This document shows positions 21,834-33,458 of a stretch of 64,000 nt of DNA, in pieces (the stretch's first letter is position 1; each line of letters begins with the position of its first letter). A program made the translations under genes and the position numbers. Under the pieces are notes generated by a model. The model was not told the DNA's origin. It was given only the letters and a program-made list of their open reading frames with translations, and made no database searches. The DNA lies in contig CM023457.1 in assembly GCA_013339765.2 (NCBI GenBank), forward strand, positions 43,636,144 to 43,700,143, in the 5' to 3' direction. This stretch comes from Haemaphysalis longicornis. Its lineage: Eukaryota > Arthropoda > Arachnida > Ixodida > Ixodidae.

Positions 21834-21983
21834 TCAGTTCTTGCAGTTGAAGACTTTGAAATTCGCTTCGTAGGCCCCCACGCAGTCTTCATGAGCCCAG
21901 ACTTCGCACTCCTCGCACCGAATACAGACAGATCCCTGCGCTGTGCAGCTCCAGAACTGCTTGCACGTCAAACACCGGCAATC
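21834..21983 (-). pseudogene. Cys-rich zinc finger at transposase C-terminus
   Basis: The minus strand encodes DCRCLTCKQFWSC, then VCIRCEECEVWAHEDCVGAY, then FNCKN followed by stop. Cys spacing with CEEC, WAHEDC and a last Cys pair resembles a PHD-type finger, which closes some pogo/jerky-like transposases. The stop falls where the last Cys would be, so the finger appears to end one residue short, possibly by a TGC to TGA change. It lies on the same strand as, and downstream of, the transposase relic at 22175-22465. Confidence 0.5.
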
Positions 21984-22174
21984 CTTCTATGTGCTTCTGT
22001 TGTCCTTCGTTGAACTTTTTCACTTCACGGGCTTATTCAACGAATGGAGGCTGGATACGTTCTCACGCATCTAGGCCTCTTTTTGCCGTTTTGATACAAA
22101 TTTGCACGGGCGTTTTGTAAGATGGATTGCAACTTTTCAGCCTTGTTTTGTAAAGCGATGGCTTTAAAATTGTG

Positions 22175-22465
22175 CTAAACTGGTATTTTTAGCGTTTTTT
22201 TAAATTTCGGTATTATAGAAATGTCATTAAAGCTGACTCCTCTCGCAGTAGTTTCCTCATTCTTTTTGGTGTTACTCGGTGAGGTATTGTGGGTGTTCTT
22301 GTCTACAACTTTCTGTACTGCCTCTTCACGGGCGCACCACGGCACGTCGAACTCGGGGTCATCTAAAAGAGCACGTGGAACTGGCCAAACACCACACTTC
22401 TGAAATCCAGTAGTAATTTTGCGGATGTTGCCGGATGTTTGGCAACCTTTGCCACTTATCCGCAA
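22175..22465 (-). pseudogene. pogo-like transposase C-terminal relic
   Basis: 97 codons, including ITTGFQKCGVWPVPRALLDD and PEFD, the segment after the DDE domain in Tigger/jerky-like transposases (compare the usual FRxxGIYPxNP...IPDxxF pattern). A Lys/Thr/Asn-rich linker follows. The catalytic DDE domain is not detected upstream (22466-22933), so the gene is truncated. Confidence 0.6.
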
Positions 22466-23014
22466 ATGGGGTACATTGTGCTTCCCTTGATACGATACTT
22501 TCTAAGCAAATTTAATGCTTTTTTTCGAGTTTTGCCCCTCTCATATGCCCGAATTCAAAAAAATTCCTATTTGGCCTATGGCACCAAATGAAGTAAACTT
22601 TTGGTGGCATGTAGCTAGTAGTAGAGAGGAACCACGTAAATACTTACATTGCTGTACTTACAGCGGGGTACCTTGATGCATAAATCTTAAAATTTTTCAG
22701 AGCAGAATTTCTCCCCGTTTTTGGCGGGTCACAAACACACTGGCATCAGCCGCGCAATATTTCCCACACAAACGCCGCGACAGATAACTAACTTTTAGAC
22801 CAAAAAACATACATAACTACCGGAACGCATCGCTGAAAGAGATAAAAAAAAGTACCTTTGTATTGGCTATAGAGGGCGGGAAACTCGAAATGTCGCGTTT
22901 CGCCCCGCGTCTCATTTTGCCCCGGCCTTACCCAAAGCAAACGGTGCGAAAACGGAAGACTCGGAGAGTTGGTACTTGTTCATATTAACAGCGCTACCGA
23001 CACAGACAAAAAAA

Positions 23015-23047
23015 AGAGAGCACAAACACGCCGTGTTTGTGCTCTCT
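23015..23047. repeat. perfect 16-bp palindrome at LINE 5' junction
   Basis: agagagcacaaacacg, one C, then cgtgtttgtgctctct: 16-bp perfect arms with a 1-base spacer. It lies exactly where recognisable LINE sequence starts. Confidence 0.9.
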
Positions 23048-23703
23048 GCCAGGCTGGCTTCAGGGTTGGGAGATCCACCAACGATCAACTGGTTGCGTTG
23101 GAATCGTATGCAAAAGATGCCTTTATCCACAATCATTTTTGCATAACAGTCTTCTTTGATATGGAAAAGGCCTATGCCACTGCCTGGCGGTACGGCATAT
23201 TGGGCGACCTCAAGTCGTTTGGTGTTTCTGGCAACATGCTGAACACACTTGGTAGCTACATGTCGGAAAGGACCTTTCGAGTGAAGGTTGGCAGTGCCTT
23301 TTGTAATGTATACGTGCAGGAAAATGGCGTCCCTCAAGGCGGTGTATTGAGCTGTACAGTCTTCATCGTTAAGACGAACTCTCTTCGGAAGGCATTGCCA
23401 CCAACCATTTCCTGTTCTGTTCATGTAGATGACATTAAAATATATTTTAAGTCCTTTAACTTTTCAATTTGTGAACGCCAAGTCCAGCTTGGGGTGAACA
23501 AACTTGCTGGCTGGGCGGACGCAAACGGCTTTAAACTGAACCCTGAAAAAGTACTTGTCTTGTGTTCTCCCGGAGCGCGGGTTAAGGCAGACCCGGAGAT
23601 CACCCTTCATCACGCTTCTATTCCTGTAAAGAAGGAGCACAAGTTTTTAGGTGTCATATTTGATGAAAAACTGACGTTCATTTCCACACATCAAACAACT
23701 TAA
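23048..23703 (+). pseudogene. LINE reverse transcriptase
   Basis: Opens with AGFRVGRSTNDQLVALES, then VFFDMEKAYATAWRYGILGD (palm motif A; Thr-free KAYAT variant), ENGVPQGGVLSC (motif B), SVHVDDIKI (catalytic VDD motif) and WADANGFKLNPEK (motif D). KEHKFLGVIFDEKL follows. The frame is lost at about 23695, where the protein continues in another frame. The RT N-terminus is missing. Catalytic residues are intact in what remains. Confidence 0.88.
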
Positions 23704-25147
23704 ACATAAATGGCTGAAAACACTAAAGATTCTCGAAGTCTTCTCCAACCAATCCTATGGTGCAGACAAAGAACTCCTTCTCCGTGTCGTTACCACCTTA
23801 CTCGGGTCTCGGGTAGACTACGGTAGTGTTGTGTATAGGGCATCAAAAACAGCACTAAAAATGCTTGACCCAGTGCTCCACTTGGGCCTGCGCCTTGGGT
23901 GTGGTGCGTTCCGCACTAGCCCGGCCCAGAGTCTGTACGCTGAACGCAACAAATGGTGCCTGGAACATCCACAAATGTACATTGATTTATTAGACGCTTT
24001 TAAGGTCTTATCATTGAATAACCATCCTTTTAAACCTGTCCTCAACGATACATCTACAACTCAGCTATTCTCAAATCGTCCATCTGTGTCTTTGCCATAC
24101 TCTCTGAGGGTGAGAGAGGAAGCTTCAGGTATTTCCGTTGGGTTTTTAGATGTATGCACATCATCTTTTTATGACGTTATACCACCATGGCAACTGCAGC
24201 CTGTTTGTTGTGATGTTTCTTTTATGAAAATGGATAAAAACAGGGTTCCGAGAGCTGCGATTCTGCAGCATTTCTTGTCGCTTCAGGATACATATAAATG
24301 TCCCGAATTTTACAGCGATGCCTCGAAAACTTCAAATACGGTGTCATGTGCCGCTCATGGTCCCAACTTTAATTCTTGCAGAACCATGAATGTACACGCC
24401 ACTATCTTCTCAGCAGAAGCATATGGCATTTTACTCATCGTTCAGCACATTCTTAAAAAACAAATTCCCAAGTCTGTCATATTTACAGACTCTTTGAGCG
24501 TTGTGCGTGCATTGCCTTCACACAGACCCAGTAAAAACCACATTGTCAATCTTGTTTTTAATGCCATAACGTCTATATATGCTACGAATTTTCAACTAAT
24601 CCTGTGCAGGCTTCCAGGCCATGCTGGAATTGCCGGAAATGAGACCGCGGATCAACTCGCCCCCGCTGCTGCACTTTCCAACACACTGGACATAACAACA
24701 ATACCCTACACTGACCTCAAGCCACACCTAAGACAACACCTTCGCAAAACATGGCAAGCCTACTGGAGCACACAGACAGACAACAAACTACACGTAATAA
24801 AACCACAATTGGGACAATACACTACTGACTCACACAACAGGCACATTGAAGTTACCTTAGCTGGGATACGGATAGGCCATACGCATGTAACGCACTCGCA
24901 CCTGCTGACGGGATCTCTAAGACCCCTGTGTAGCAGGTGTGGGGAGGGCCTATCCGTAGTCCACATACTCATACAATGCAAGGCACGTGACACAACACGA
25001 CACAAACACTTCAGAGAACTCTACAGACAACATATTCCCCTACACCCCTCGTTGTTTCTGGGTGACGATGCCATGGTTTCTGTGAAACGCGTGTTTAAGT
25101 ATTGGTCAGATTTTAAGTTTTTAAACCTCATTTCCTATCATGCATAA
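23704..25147 (+). pseudogene. LINE RNase H and C-terminal zinc module
   Basis: The frame 23831-25147 (438 codons) starts inside the thumb (GAFRTSPAQSLYAERNKWC). RNase H follows with YSDAS (Asp), SAEAYGI (Glu), FTDSLSVVRAL (Asp) and LPGHAGIAGNETADQLA (His). The C-terminal module reads PLCSRCGEGLSVVHILIQC, a CCHC arrangement. Stop at 25145-25147. All four RNase H catalytic residues are visible. Separated from RT only by a frameshift. Confidence 0.9.
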
Positions 25148-25329
25148 TCAAATCTGGCCCTATACACCAGCCATCACCATTATCTTTATTGATCTTAATA
25201 TGTCCAGTTTAAATGTTTTATGCCTACCTTTTGTGGTAATCACTTCTTTTCATTAAACGACTTCTCTGGTGCTCTTTGCCCTCGTCGGCCTTGCGCCATT
25301 AAACACCAACCATCATTATGATGAATTTG

Positions 25330-25939
25330 AAAAACAAGTTGGCCGTCAAAAAAGTGAAATCAAAGAACTGAAAAAGAAAGTAGCGGAGCTTGAGGCAAAA
25401 CAAAGAAACAAACAAACAAACAAAATAATTTATTTCCTCAGAAGTGCGAGGAGGACATAAACCAAGTAAGACACAGTTGCAACAAGAAGTTAATGACCTT
25501 GAGTTCCGAAACAGACAGCTTATCTTAGAAATAATGTACCCCTGCTGTGGCTGGTGAGTACCTGCTCGCCTTGTTGAATAACGTAGCGGAAGAACTGTAA
25601 GTTCCACCCCTCGCAGAAGCAGATGTCCAGACTGTTCACAGGCTTCCAACAAAGCCAGATAAGATTCCGGGAATAATCGTCCGTTTTACAAAACAGGCTG
25701 TGAGGGACGCTAGGCTCAAACAAAAAAGCAAACTCAAAGGGAGCGAACCCCCCATGCTCATTCAGGAAAACCTCACACGTCACAAGAGAGAACTGCTTCG
25801 AGCCCAAAAGGAGCGTGCCAAAGATAAGGGGTACCGTTTTATACATGGCACACGAATGGAAGGATTCTTGTTCGCAAGGATGATGGGACGCGCATCATTC
25901 GTATCAAAACAACGACCGACCTCGAACGCCCGTAGATAA
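25330..25939 (+). pseudogene. LINE ORF1 (coiled coil and conserved C-terminus)
   Basis: The first part, FEKQVGRQKSEIKELKKKVA, is a coiled coil that ends in stops after a (CAAA)n expansion at 25400-25425. The frame 25700-25939 gives the conserved end: MLIQENLTRHKRELLRAQKE, AKDKGYRFIHGTRMEGFL. Such an ENLTRHxRELL segment is familiar from ORF1 proteins that bind LINE RNA. The piece between includes VHRLPTKPDKIPGIIVRF. Broken by at least two stops. Confidence 0.7.
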
Positions 25940-26088
25940 TATGCTTCGGGCTTGTTGTGCCAGGAAAGCATAAAAATGATTCCATTTTAACTTTTACATT
26001 CCAACTGATTTAAACCGTATCGCTTCGTATTTTCCACCTGCGTAGGTGAAGGCAATAAACCTAAACTCGCGCTCAGTTTGGAATAAAA

Positions 26089-26753
26089 TGCAGTCTTTGG
26101 AAGAGTTTTTCAGTGAATTCAATTTTAAATTTTCTGTCATAATGCTTAGCGAGACCTGGAGCATGGGCACGCATGGTGCTTTGAGATGAATAGCTATAAA
26201 ACGTACTTTTTGAACCGATCTTCTGGTCATGGTGGAGGGGTTGCATTACATTTTGAGGCCAGGCAAAATGGTCAATTATTGGATTCTTACAATGAAATCA
26301 CACCCACCCGACTATGAAATACTGTCACTCTTGGTGGGTAGAATGGTTTACTCTGTGTTCCACCGCCCTGCGAATGGGGATATACCTGTGTTTTTTGAGT
26401 TCTACGATAACTTTCTGTCATTTTTGGGAGAGAACAGCTTCTTCTTTGTTGGCACAGGAGACTTTAATATCGATATGAGCGCGAACGATAGATTTTCCAA
26501 ACAATTTATCACCCTCGTAATTTCGGGTGGTTTTGTTAATGTAATTAATGTGCCCATCAGGGTTACCGCTGATAGTCAATCCATTCTAGATTTGTTTATT
26601 ACAAATGCCTTACCACCAAAAATTAAAGCTGGGGCCTTATCCTGTGCTCTTAGTGATCATCTTCCTGTCTTCGTATGTATGGACCGGCCTCTAGAATCAG
26701 AAAAAAAAACAAGAAGCCTTTACTTGTCAATGCAAAAAAGACGGTGCCCTTGA
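26089..26753 (+). pseudogene. LINE AP-like endonuclease
   Basis: The start is degenerate (MLSETWS-like region at about 26140). The open frame from 26229 holds VGTGDFNIDMSANDR (the GDFN motif), PIRVTADSQSILDLFITN and ALSDHLPVFV (SDH motif). These are the hallmarks of APE-type LINE endonucleases that nick the target. The N-terminal catalytic Asn/Glu part is in other frames. Confidence 0.78.
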
Positions 26754-26944
26754 GGCTGTTTGAATGGCTGTAATTCAGCAAGATTGGGCCTTTATCATTA
26801 AAATTAATAATGGTACCGAGGCCAATAATGTTTTTCTTCGTATATTTACGGAAATATAACAAATTCACTTCCCTCCAAAAACCCGTACAATATATCGCCG
26901 AATCGAGAAACCATTGATTAAGTACAATTAAAATTAGGTACAGA

Positions 26945-28608
26945 TTGTATAGAACATTTTTAAATACACGTTCAAGTGAGGATTTTAAGTCCTTTAAGCA
27001 GTTCAGAAATAAGCGAACACAACAACTGAGGTTAGCTCGGAAAGAATATTACTGGGAATTTCTTGAAGCCAAGAATGTCGGAAATGACTTAGTATGGGCA
27101 CGCTTTAACTCTCTGTTGAAGCCTGAGAAGCCCCAAAATCAACTTTGCAGCCTAAACATTAACGGGATAGAACCCTCTGGAATTGAACTAGATAATGCCT
27201 TCAACAAAACGTTTACGACCATAGCGGCTTATGGTTAATCGCAGGATTCATGCAAGTATATAAACGTGCACAATGATAACACAATATTTCTTGAACAACT
27301 GAGTGTAGAAGAAGTCATGTCAGTAGTTTCAAATTTGAACAACAGCCGGTGCCGTGAGATTACGGCATTCAAGTGAAGCCCGTTAAATATGTCGTGGATG
27401 TAATTGCGCGAGTTCTCGCACATATATTTAATATTTGTATAACTGCAGCTATATTTCTAAAACAAATGCAGATAGCAAAAGTAACTCTTCTTTAAAAAAG
27501 TGGAGATGGCAATGTCCTTGGAAACAACAGACATGTGCCTATTCTTCCTATTTTTTCTAAAGCGTTTGAAAAAAAGCTTGCACTGTAGATTGTCTTAATC
27601 CGTCGACCAACATAACATCCTTACAAAAATCAATTTGTTTTCTGCAAAAACAAATCTACAGAACTGGCACTACTGAATCAAAAGAATATATCCTTACACA
27701 ATTTGAAAATAAAGCTCTGGTCATAGAAATTTTTGTAGATTTTTCCAAAGCCTTTGACTTAGTTAACCACGACCTACTGATAAAAAACTAGCGTGTTGCG
27801 GTATTAGGGGCACTGCTGGTTTGTTGATAAAGTCATATCTGTCTAATAGAACACATATTGTCCACATAAATGACGCTTACTCTAGTGTTAGCCCTGTGGT
27901 CTCTGGTGTCCCGCATGGCAGTGTACTTGGGCCTCTGCTGTTTAATCTTTATTTGAATGACATTGTATACATAGTGACACAGCTGCATTTTTTATTTATG
28001 CAGACGACACTAGTATGTTTGTTTCTGGCGATAATATTGATGAACTTATCTTTACAAGCAATCTCAACATGGAGGCGCTGCACAAATGGTCTATTGCAAA
28101 CTACGTGCAAATAAACGAAACTCAAACAAAAGCAGTTATATTTCACCGGAAAAACAAAACCGGTTTCCTCTCATTGTACCATTAAACTAATTTAGCGAAA
28201 TTTACAGTTTGTAAATAGCTTCAAAGGCCTCGGTGTCGTGTTTTCTGTAAACATGTCGTGGCAAAATCAAGTTGATCATGTAATAAATAGGTTGGCTCGA
28301 ATGATTGGTGTTATTGGTCGTTTAAGGTACATTCTCACCAAATCTGTGAAATTGCTTCTGTACAATTCACTTTTTTATTCTAATTTAAATTATTGTCAAC
28401 TTGCTTGGGTACCGCAAAGTATTCCTCTTTACATAAAGTTTATTTACTACAAAAAATTTCTTCGTCACGTTTATAGCAAAGTTTATAGGGAGCCAACTAG
28501 AGACCTCTTTCTACAAAATTGTGGTATCAAAATCTTCACCTTGTACAATTATCGTTTGAGTAACCGATTCGAAATAGAAACCAAGAGAAACATAAACTTA
28601 CAGGCGTA
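26945..28608 (+). pseudogene. LINE reverse transcriptase, heavily decayed
   Basis: RT linker at 26945-27238 (ARKEYYWEFLEAKN). The palm motif, encoded at about 27735-27770, reads FSKAFDLVNH. Motif B at 27900-27960 is GVPHGSVLGPLLFNLYLND. The catalytic YADDTSMF is at about 27998. NYVQINETQTKAVIF and a thumb with MSWQNQVDHVINRLARMIG follow. Many stops and shifts separate these. The 3' UTR runs from 28609 to 29092. Confidence 0.8.
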
Positions 28609-29093
28609 ATTTGGCCCGGTTGCAACAGAAAGAAACCAGTTACCCTTTGATAAATAAGGAACATTGAGTGGTACATACAGCCCATTTAAACACTGGGAAA
28701 GAGCGCATACAGTATACCCTGCCTTCTCTTTTAAATGTATTTGAGTGCGCCAATTTTGACCTGTATAAATGTTCTAAGCTTCAATTACGTGTCATGTGTA
28801 CTAAAATCTGTTAACCTTGCTATGTCTCTAATTTTCTTTCTTGTTTGACTGTTCTTTTTATACGTGGTAAAGATAACGGGTATTACACGTAAAAAAAAGT
28901 ATTATTGTTAGCTTTTATTGTTACTTTTTCGGTTGCCTTAATAAATGTGTGTTTCCTTTTGTCGCGATGCTGCTGTCTGAGCAAAAAGGGGGCTGCGGCA
29001 TCGTCAAGCTGTCTATGACAGCTTTTTTTCGCGGTTCCTTTTTCCGTATATGTGTTTATGAAACAGAAATAAAGTTTCAATATTATTATTAGA

Positions 29094-29563
29094 TGCGACG
29101 CATCTCTTGCTCTGAGCCATGCCCTCCTGCGTCGGCGTCTGCAGCGTCGCGCCGCCACCTGCTCATGCGCGACTCTCCTCTGCTCTTCTCTCCGACAGCT
29201 GTGCGCAACACTCTCACTCCGACTCATTATAATAAACAACAGCTGCGGGCGTCCGCTTCGCTCGCTTCGCTCCGCTCTCGTCACGAAAGCGCGCCATGCG
29301 CGACTCTTCTCTGCTGTCTCCTCTCCTTCAGGCGCTGCGGCGGTTCAGTCAGTGCTCGCTCTCGTTCGACTCCGCGTGAATTCGATTGATGACTTCGTGC
29401 TTGGCTTGATTCATCCGATGAAGATGTTGGGAAAATCAGAAAGGAGAAAGAGGTGGCCATTAGCAGCTGCCTGCTGATAGTGTTTTCACCATCACTGTAG
29501 AGTTCCATCCGCCATTAAAAGTAATCACCCATGTCCCGCTGTCCTCGCCTCGGTTTATCAACA
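29094..29563 (+). repeat. BEL/Pao 5' LTR
   Basis: The right part, 29410-29563, matches 36846-36997 closely (aagaggtggccattagcagc, ctgcctgctgat, cctcgcctcggtt). It ends in aaca three bases before the primer site. The left edge at about 29094 is set by the end of the upstream LINE tail and a TG; it is approximate. Confidence 0.6.
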
Positions 29564-29566
29564 AAA

Positions 29567-29584
29567 TGGTGCCGTGACCAGGAT
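29567..29584 (+). promoter_or_regulatory. BEL/Pao primer-binding site
   Basis: tggtgccgtgaccaggat starts with TGG three bases inside the LTR end, as needed to pair with a tRNA CCA end. I cannot name the tRNA with confidence. Confidence 0.55.
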
Positions 29585-29875
29585 CAAAGGCTCACACAGT
29601 TGAAGAACTGAGTGCGGACCGCCCCAAAACGATAACGTGACTGAACGCAACAATGGGACTAGACTGCTGCTCCTGACCATTGACCGAAAGCGTCCGCGGA
29701 GAAAACCCAGGGACTTGAGGACACGCCAAATCTGTAGCGGACCCCACGCTCTCAACGATTTAGCGATTCGCCGCGGACGTCTCGCGGAGACCACTAAAAA
29801 ACAATGACACCGGCTTCGACATTGCACCGAGCGTGATCCTTCTCGACGACCACGCAGACGTTAACGACGTCGAGA

Positions 29876-30782
29876 ATGGCTCTGCAAGTCCTTTGCCAAA
29901 GAAGGAGCCTAAACCGACAGGACGTAAAAGCACTGATCGATGACACAAAATCACGCATGACTGACGAGACATCATCAATCGGTGAGCTAATTTTCCTGAA
30001 AAAACGTTTATTAGAAAAATATGAAATCCTGAAGAAACTGGACAGTGAAATTGAAGAGCTTGTCGAACTGGATGAGTTAGAGAAAGAATGTGAAGCCTCA
30101 TATGAATTCTAAGATTTGATACTGCTGACAAAATTTAGAATGGAGCGATTGTTCCCGGAGTTCGAAAATACTCTAGCAATGACACTGAAGCAATAGCCTC
30201 CGAACAAGACAACAGCACAATAAAGAACAAAGAGTCAGCACTGAATAACAGTGGCCGTCCTAACAAAACAGCGATTTGGTGGCACCTTCGAAGAACCTTC
30301 AGGAGCCCCATGTCACCGAACGAGCTGGTACTTTGAAAGAACAACATAATACCTCAATCGACAAAGTGCAGGCAGCCGCTGCTAAGGCTCGCTCAGATGA
30401 ACTGACAGCAGCTTTTTCCACAGTTGACGGTGCAAACAATCAACCGGCATCATTACCTCGAATGAATATAACGAGGGATAGAAGTGACGACACTACACTT
30501 GCGGTACCAAAAAAGCAGTCTTCTGCGCAAGATTTTGAAGAGATTAAGAAGTGTGCAGCGCACAACGAACGACTTCATAAAACCCCGAAGGTGAACCAAA
30601 GAACACTGCAGAAACATCGACAGATTGACGCAGTTTCAGGCGCACCCTTCGATCTTCCAAATATATGTTGCCATCATGGAAACACGACTTCGGAGGGGAT
30701 TTTATTGAATAGAGAAAAACGTGAAGATTTGATAACCCCGAGTCCAAAACAACGACGGCGAAAATGGCAAAGCCGGACAACC
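29876..30782 (+). pseudogene. BEL/Pao gag N-terminal part
   Basis: The frame starts MALQVLCQRRSLNRQDVKAL and continues with FLKKRLLEKYEILKKLDSEI and ELDELEKECEASYEF, the helical opening typical of BEL/Pao gag (DUF1759-like, from memory). A stop at 30112 is followed by a shifted part (30276-30780) rich in charged and polar residues, cut by the LINE at 30788. Zinc knuckles and protease are not seen. Confidence 0.65.
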
Positions 30783-30989
30783 CTCCGATGATGATGATAG
30801 TTGGGTTTTATTGGCGCAAGGCCGACTATGGGCAAAGAGCGCCAAAGAAGAAGTTACTGAATTATGATGAGACCGTACATACTAAAACATGTGACTAAAA
30901 GTAAAGGTGATGCAAAACAAAGACAATGGAGATGGCTGGTGTATAGGGCCAGGGTGATTACACATGATATGACAAGAGCTGCAGAAAGT

Positions 30990-32110
30990 TTACCTCAGCT
31001 AAAAACTTAAAAACACGTTGACTAGAAAACATTGGTTCGTCGGCTAAAAGTAGGATGGGTGCAAGGAATGTGTTGTCTGTATAATCAGGGAATTTTTGTG
31101 TCGTGTTGTGTCAAGTGCCTTGCATGTGATTAGTATGTGGACTACGGATAGGCCTTTCACACCGCTACACGTGGGTCCGCGAAGTACCAGTGAGCAGGGT
31201 GGAGTGCGTCGCATGTGTGTGGCCCATCCGCAGCCTAGCCAGGGCGACTTCAGTGTATCTGTTGTGTGAGTCAGTTATGTAGCTCCAAGTTGTGGTTTTA
31301 TTGTGTAGTTTGTTTGTTTGTTGACTCCAGTGTAATTGCCATGTGTTACGAAGCTGTCGTCGGATGTGTGTCTTTTGGTCGGTGTAAGGTACTGTTGTAA
31401 CGTCAACTGTAGTCATGAGAGCAGCATCACAGCCATTTGGTCGGCGGCCTCAATTGCCAGGGATTCCACAATGCCCTGGTACCCGCATATAGGGTATTTC
31501 AGATTTGAGGCATATGCAGACATTAGTACCTTGAAAAGAGCATTTATGACATCGTTTTTAGATGCCTTCCTAATGACAGTGCCTGTACAACGCTTTGAGA
31601 GTCTGTGTACACAATGGACTTGGGAATTTTATGTTTGATGATGTGGTTTGTAACGAGTAAATGCCATATGCTTCTGCCGTGTAAATACTGTTATGAAAAT
31701 TCATTGTTTGCTTACTCTAAAATTTCGTCCGTGCGCTGCACAAGATACCGTAGAACCAGTTTTCGACGCGTCGCTATAGAATTCTGCGCACCTGTACTTG
31801 TCCTGCAGGAACAGGAAGTGCTGCAGAATTGCATTCTTGGGTTACCCTATTTTTTTCTACAAGAGTGAATGACAGGTCGCATGATACAGGACGAAGATGC
31901 CATGGTGCGATGAAATTTTGAATGGGGGTCTTGTGCGTGTCCTGAAAGAGGGACGTGAGGTGCAGAAGCCTCTCCCTAACTCTGAGAGAGAAAGGTAAGG
32001 AAAACGGATGGCCTGTTTAAAAAGAGTTGCAAGTTTGATGTATTGTTCATGATGGGATTAAAATGATGGTTGGTAAGGGACACAATCTTAGATGCATACA
32101 GCAGGTCACA
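30990..32110 (-). pseudogene. LINE RNase H and C-terminal domain
   Basis: The minus strand encodes VYTDSQSVVQAL (RNase H Asp) near 31600, RVPGHCGIPGN (His-x-x-Gly) near 31470, then the open frame 31416-31165 with VPYTDQKTHIRRQLRNTWQ and RMGHTHATHSTLLTG. The zinc module after it is degenerate. The closing sequence is like the sister copy at 25000-25147 (FSSQRVFKFLAE). Stops and shifts interrupt throughout. Confidence 0.75.
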
Positions 32111-33133
32111 TTACTCCCGCTGATACCCTAGACACCATTTGTCGCACACGACATAAAGGCTTTCGACAGGGCTAGTGCGGAAAGCGCCGCATGAGAGGCG
32201 AAGGCCAAGATGCAGCACTGGGTCGAGCATTCTCAGTGCGGTCTTTGTCGCCGACCCATACACGACACTGTCGTACTCGAGCCGGGACCCCACCAACGCT
32301 GTGTACAGGCGCAGCAGGAGGTGTTTGTCGGCCCCATAAGATTGATGTGAGAGAACCTTAAGAATACTCATTGCCTTTAGGCATTTACATTTGAGCTGTT
32401 TGACATGAGGGAATGAATGTAAGTTTTTCATCGAATAAAATGCCTAAAAAACTTGTGCTCCTTGTTCACAGGAATTGGCACATTCGCAAGAGTGATGTCT
32501 GGGTCCGGGTGGACCCCACGCTTCCTGGAGAATACAACACAAGAGCTCTTTCCGGCATTAATTTTAAAACCATTCTTGTCTGCCCAGCCGGCAAGCTTCT
32601 TGACGCCGAGCTGGACTTGACGTTCGCAGATTGACATATTACATGATTTAAAAGAAAGATATCTGCACATCATCTACATATATGGAGTAAGAAATTGTAG
32701 GGCGGCAGTGCCTTCCCAAGGAAGTTCATTTTTACTATGAAGAGAGTGCAGCTTAGAACTCCGCCTTGCGGCACGCCAATTTTCTTGCACGTGTACCTTT
32801 GACAGTGCAGAACCAACTCTGACGCGAAAGGTTCTCTCCGACAAATAGCTAGCTAGGGTGTTAAACATATTACCAGAAAAACCGAATGACTTCAGGTCAG
32901 TAAGGATCCCATAACGCCAAGCGGTGTCATAAGCCTTTTCTAGGTCGAAAAACACAGTTAAAACAGAACTGTTTATGCACGAAGGCATCCTTAATATACG
33001 ACTCTAGTGCCACAAGTTGGTCATTCGTGGATCGCCCCGCCCTGAAGCCTGCCATGGCAGCTCTCGAGAAGGCCGTTATACTCCAAACAGGTACACGAGC
33101 CTCCGGTTTATCATCTTCTCGAGAAGCTTGCAC
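32111..33133 (-). pseudogene. LINE reverse transcriptase
   Basis: In three frames: AMAGFRAGRSTNDQLVALES (33133 side), TVFFDLEKAYDTAWRYGIL (palm motif A), a shifted motif B region after VQEN, IYVDDVQISF near 32665-32690 (catalytic VDD), LAGWADKNGFKINAGKS (motif D), KEHKFF, then thumb with SNMSYGADKHLLLRLYTALV-like sequence and GAFRTSPVESLY. The catalytic residues remain; at least four indels break the frame. Confidence 0.85.
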
Positions 33134-33458
33134 AGGCAGCTGGTCAGGGCATGGGTCGATAGCTAGTGGGAGAAGAAGGGTCCTTCCCTTCTTTCAAGAA
33201 TACTACAACTATGGCATCCCTCCAAGACTTTGGAATGTGCCCCGAAGCCATATCTTGTTGAAAAGGTGAAGAAGTGTTACAAGAGTGTCTGTGTGTAAGT
33301 TCTGTATCATTGTATATGTAATGTTGTCTGGGCCTGGAGCTGAGGGTTACACGTGCTCAGAGCAGCCCTCAGCTCATGTAGTGAAAACAGGGAGTTGTAC
33401 GAAGTCTGTGATTTGTTGTTATCGTGTAGGGACTTCTTTTCACAAGAGGTTTTATGTT

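Larger units (their letters stand above)
20201..22933 (-). mobile_element. DNA transposon with pogo-like transposase relics
   Basis: Left end ggggcaaaacgagaca (20201, repeated at 20223). Right end, reverse complemented, ggccggggcaaaatgagacg (about 22914-22933). Between them lie minus-strand relics of a transposase C-terminus and a Cys-rich zinc finger. A tRNA-like sequence, GA/CT-rich simple repeats and a short plus-strand frame at 20.6-21.7 kb probably are later insertions. No TSD could be fixed. Confidence 0.55.
23048..25320 (+). mobile_element. I-group non-LTR retrotransposon, 5'-truncated
   Basis: RT, RNase H and a Cys/His tail in order, then a 3' UTR ending near a (CAT)-rich tail at about 25310-25320. 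It is the same family as the LINE at 30788-36356, sharing long peptide matches such as RSTNDQLVALES and FSGNM/SGNM...SERTFRV. ORF1 and endonuclease are absent. Confidence 0.88.
25330..29092 (+). mobile_element. second non-LTR retrotransposon (ORF1, APE, RT), decayed
   Basis: Starts inside ORF1 directly after the I-group LINE. ORF1, endonuclease and RT follow in plus orientation. The end is a 3' UTR with aataaa at 29069-29074 and an (ATT)n tail at 29081-29092. No RNase H is seen, which suits CR1/L2/Jockey-like clades; the exact clade is undecided. Confidence 0.8.
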
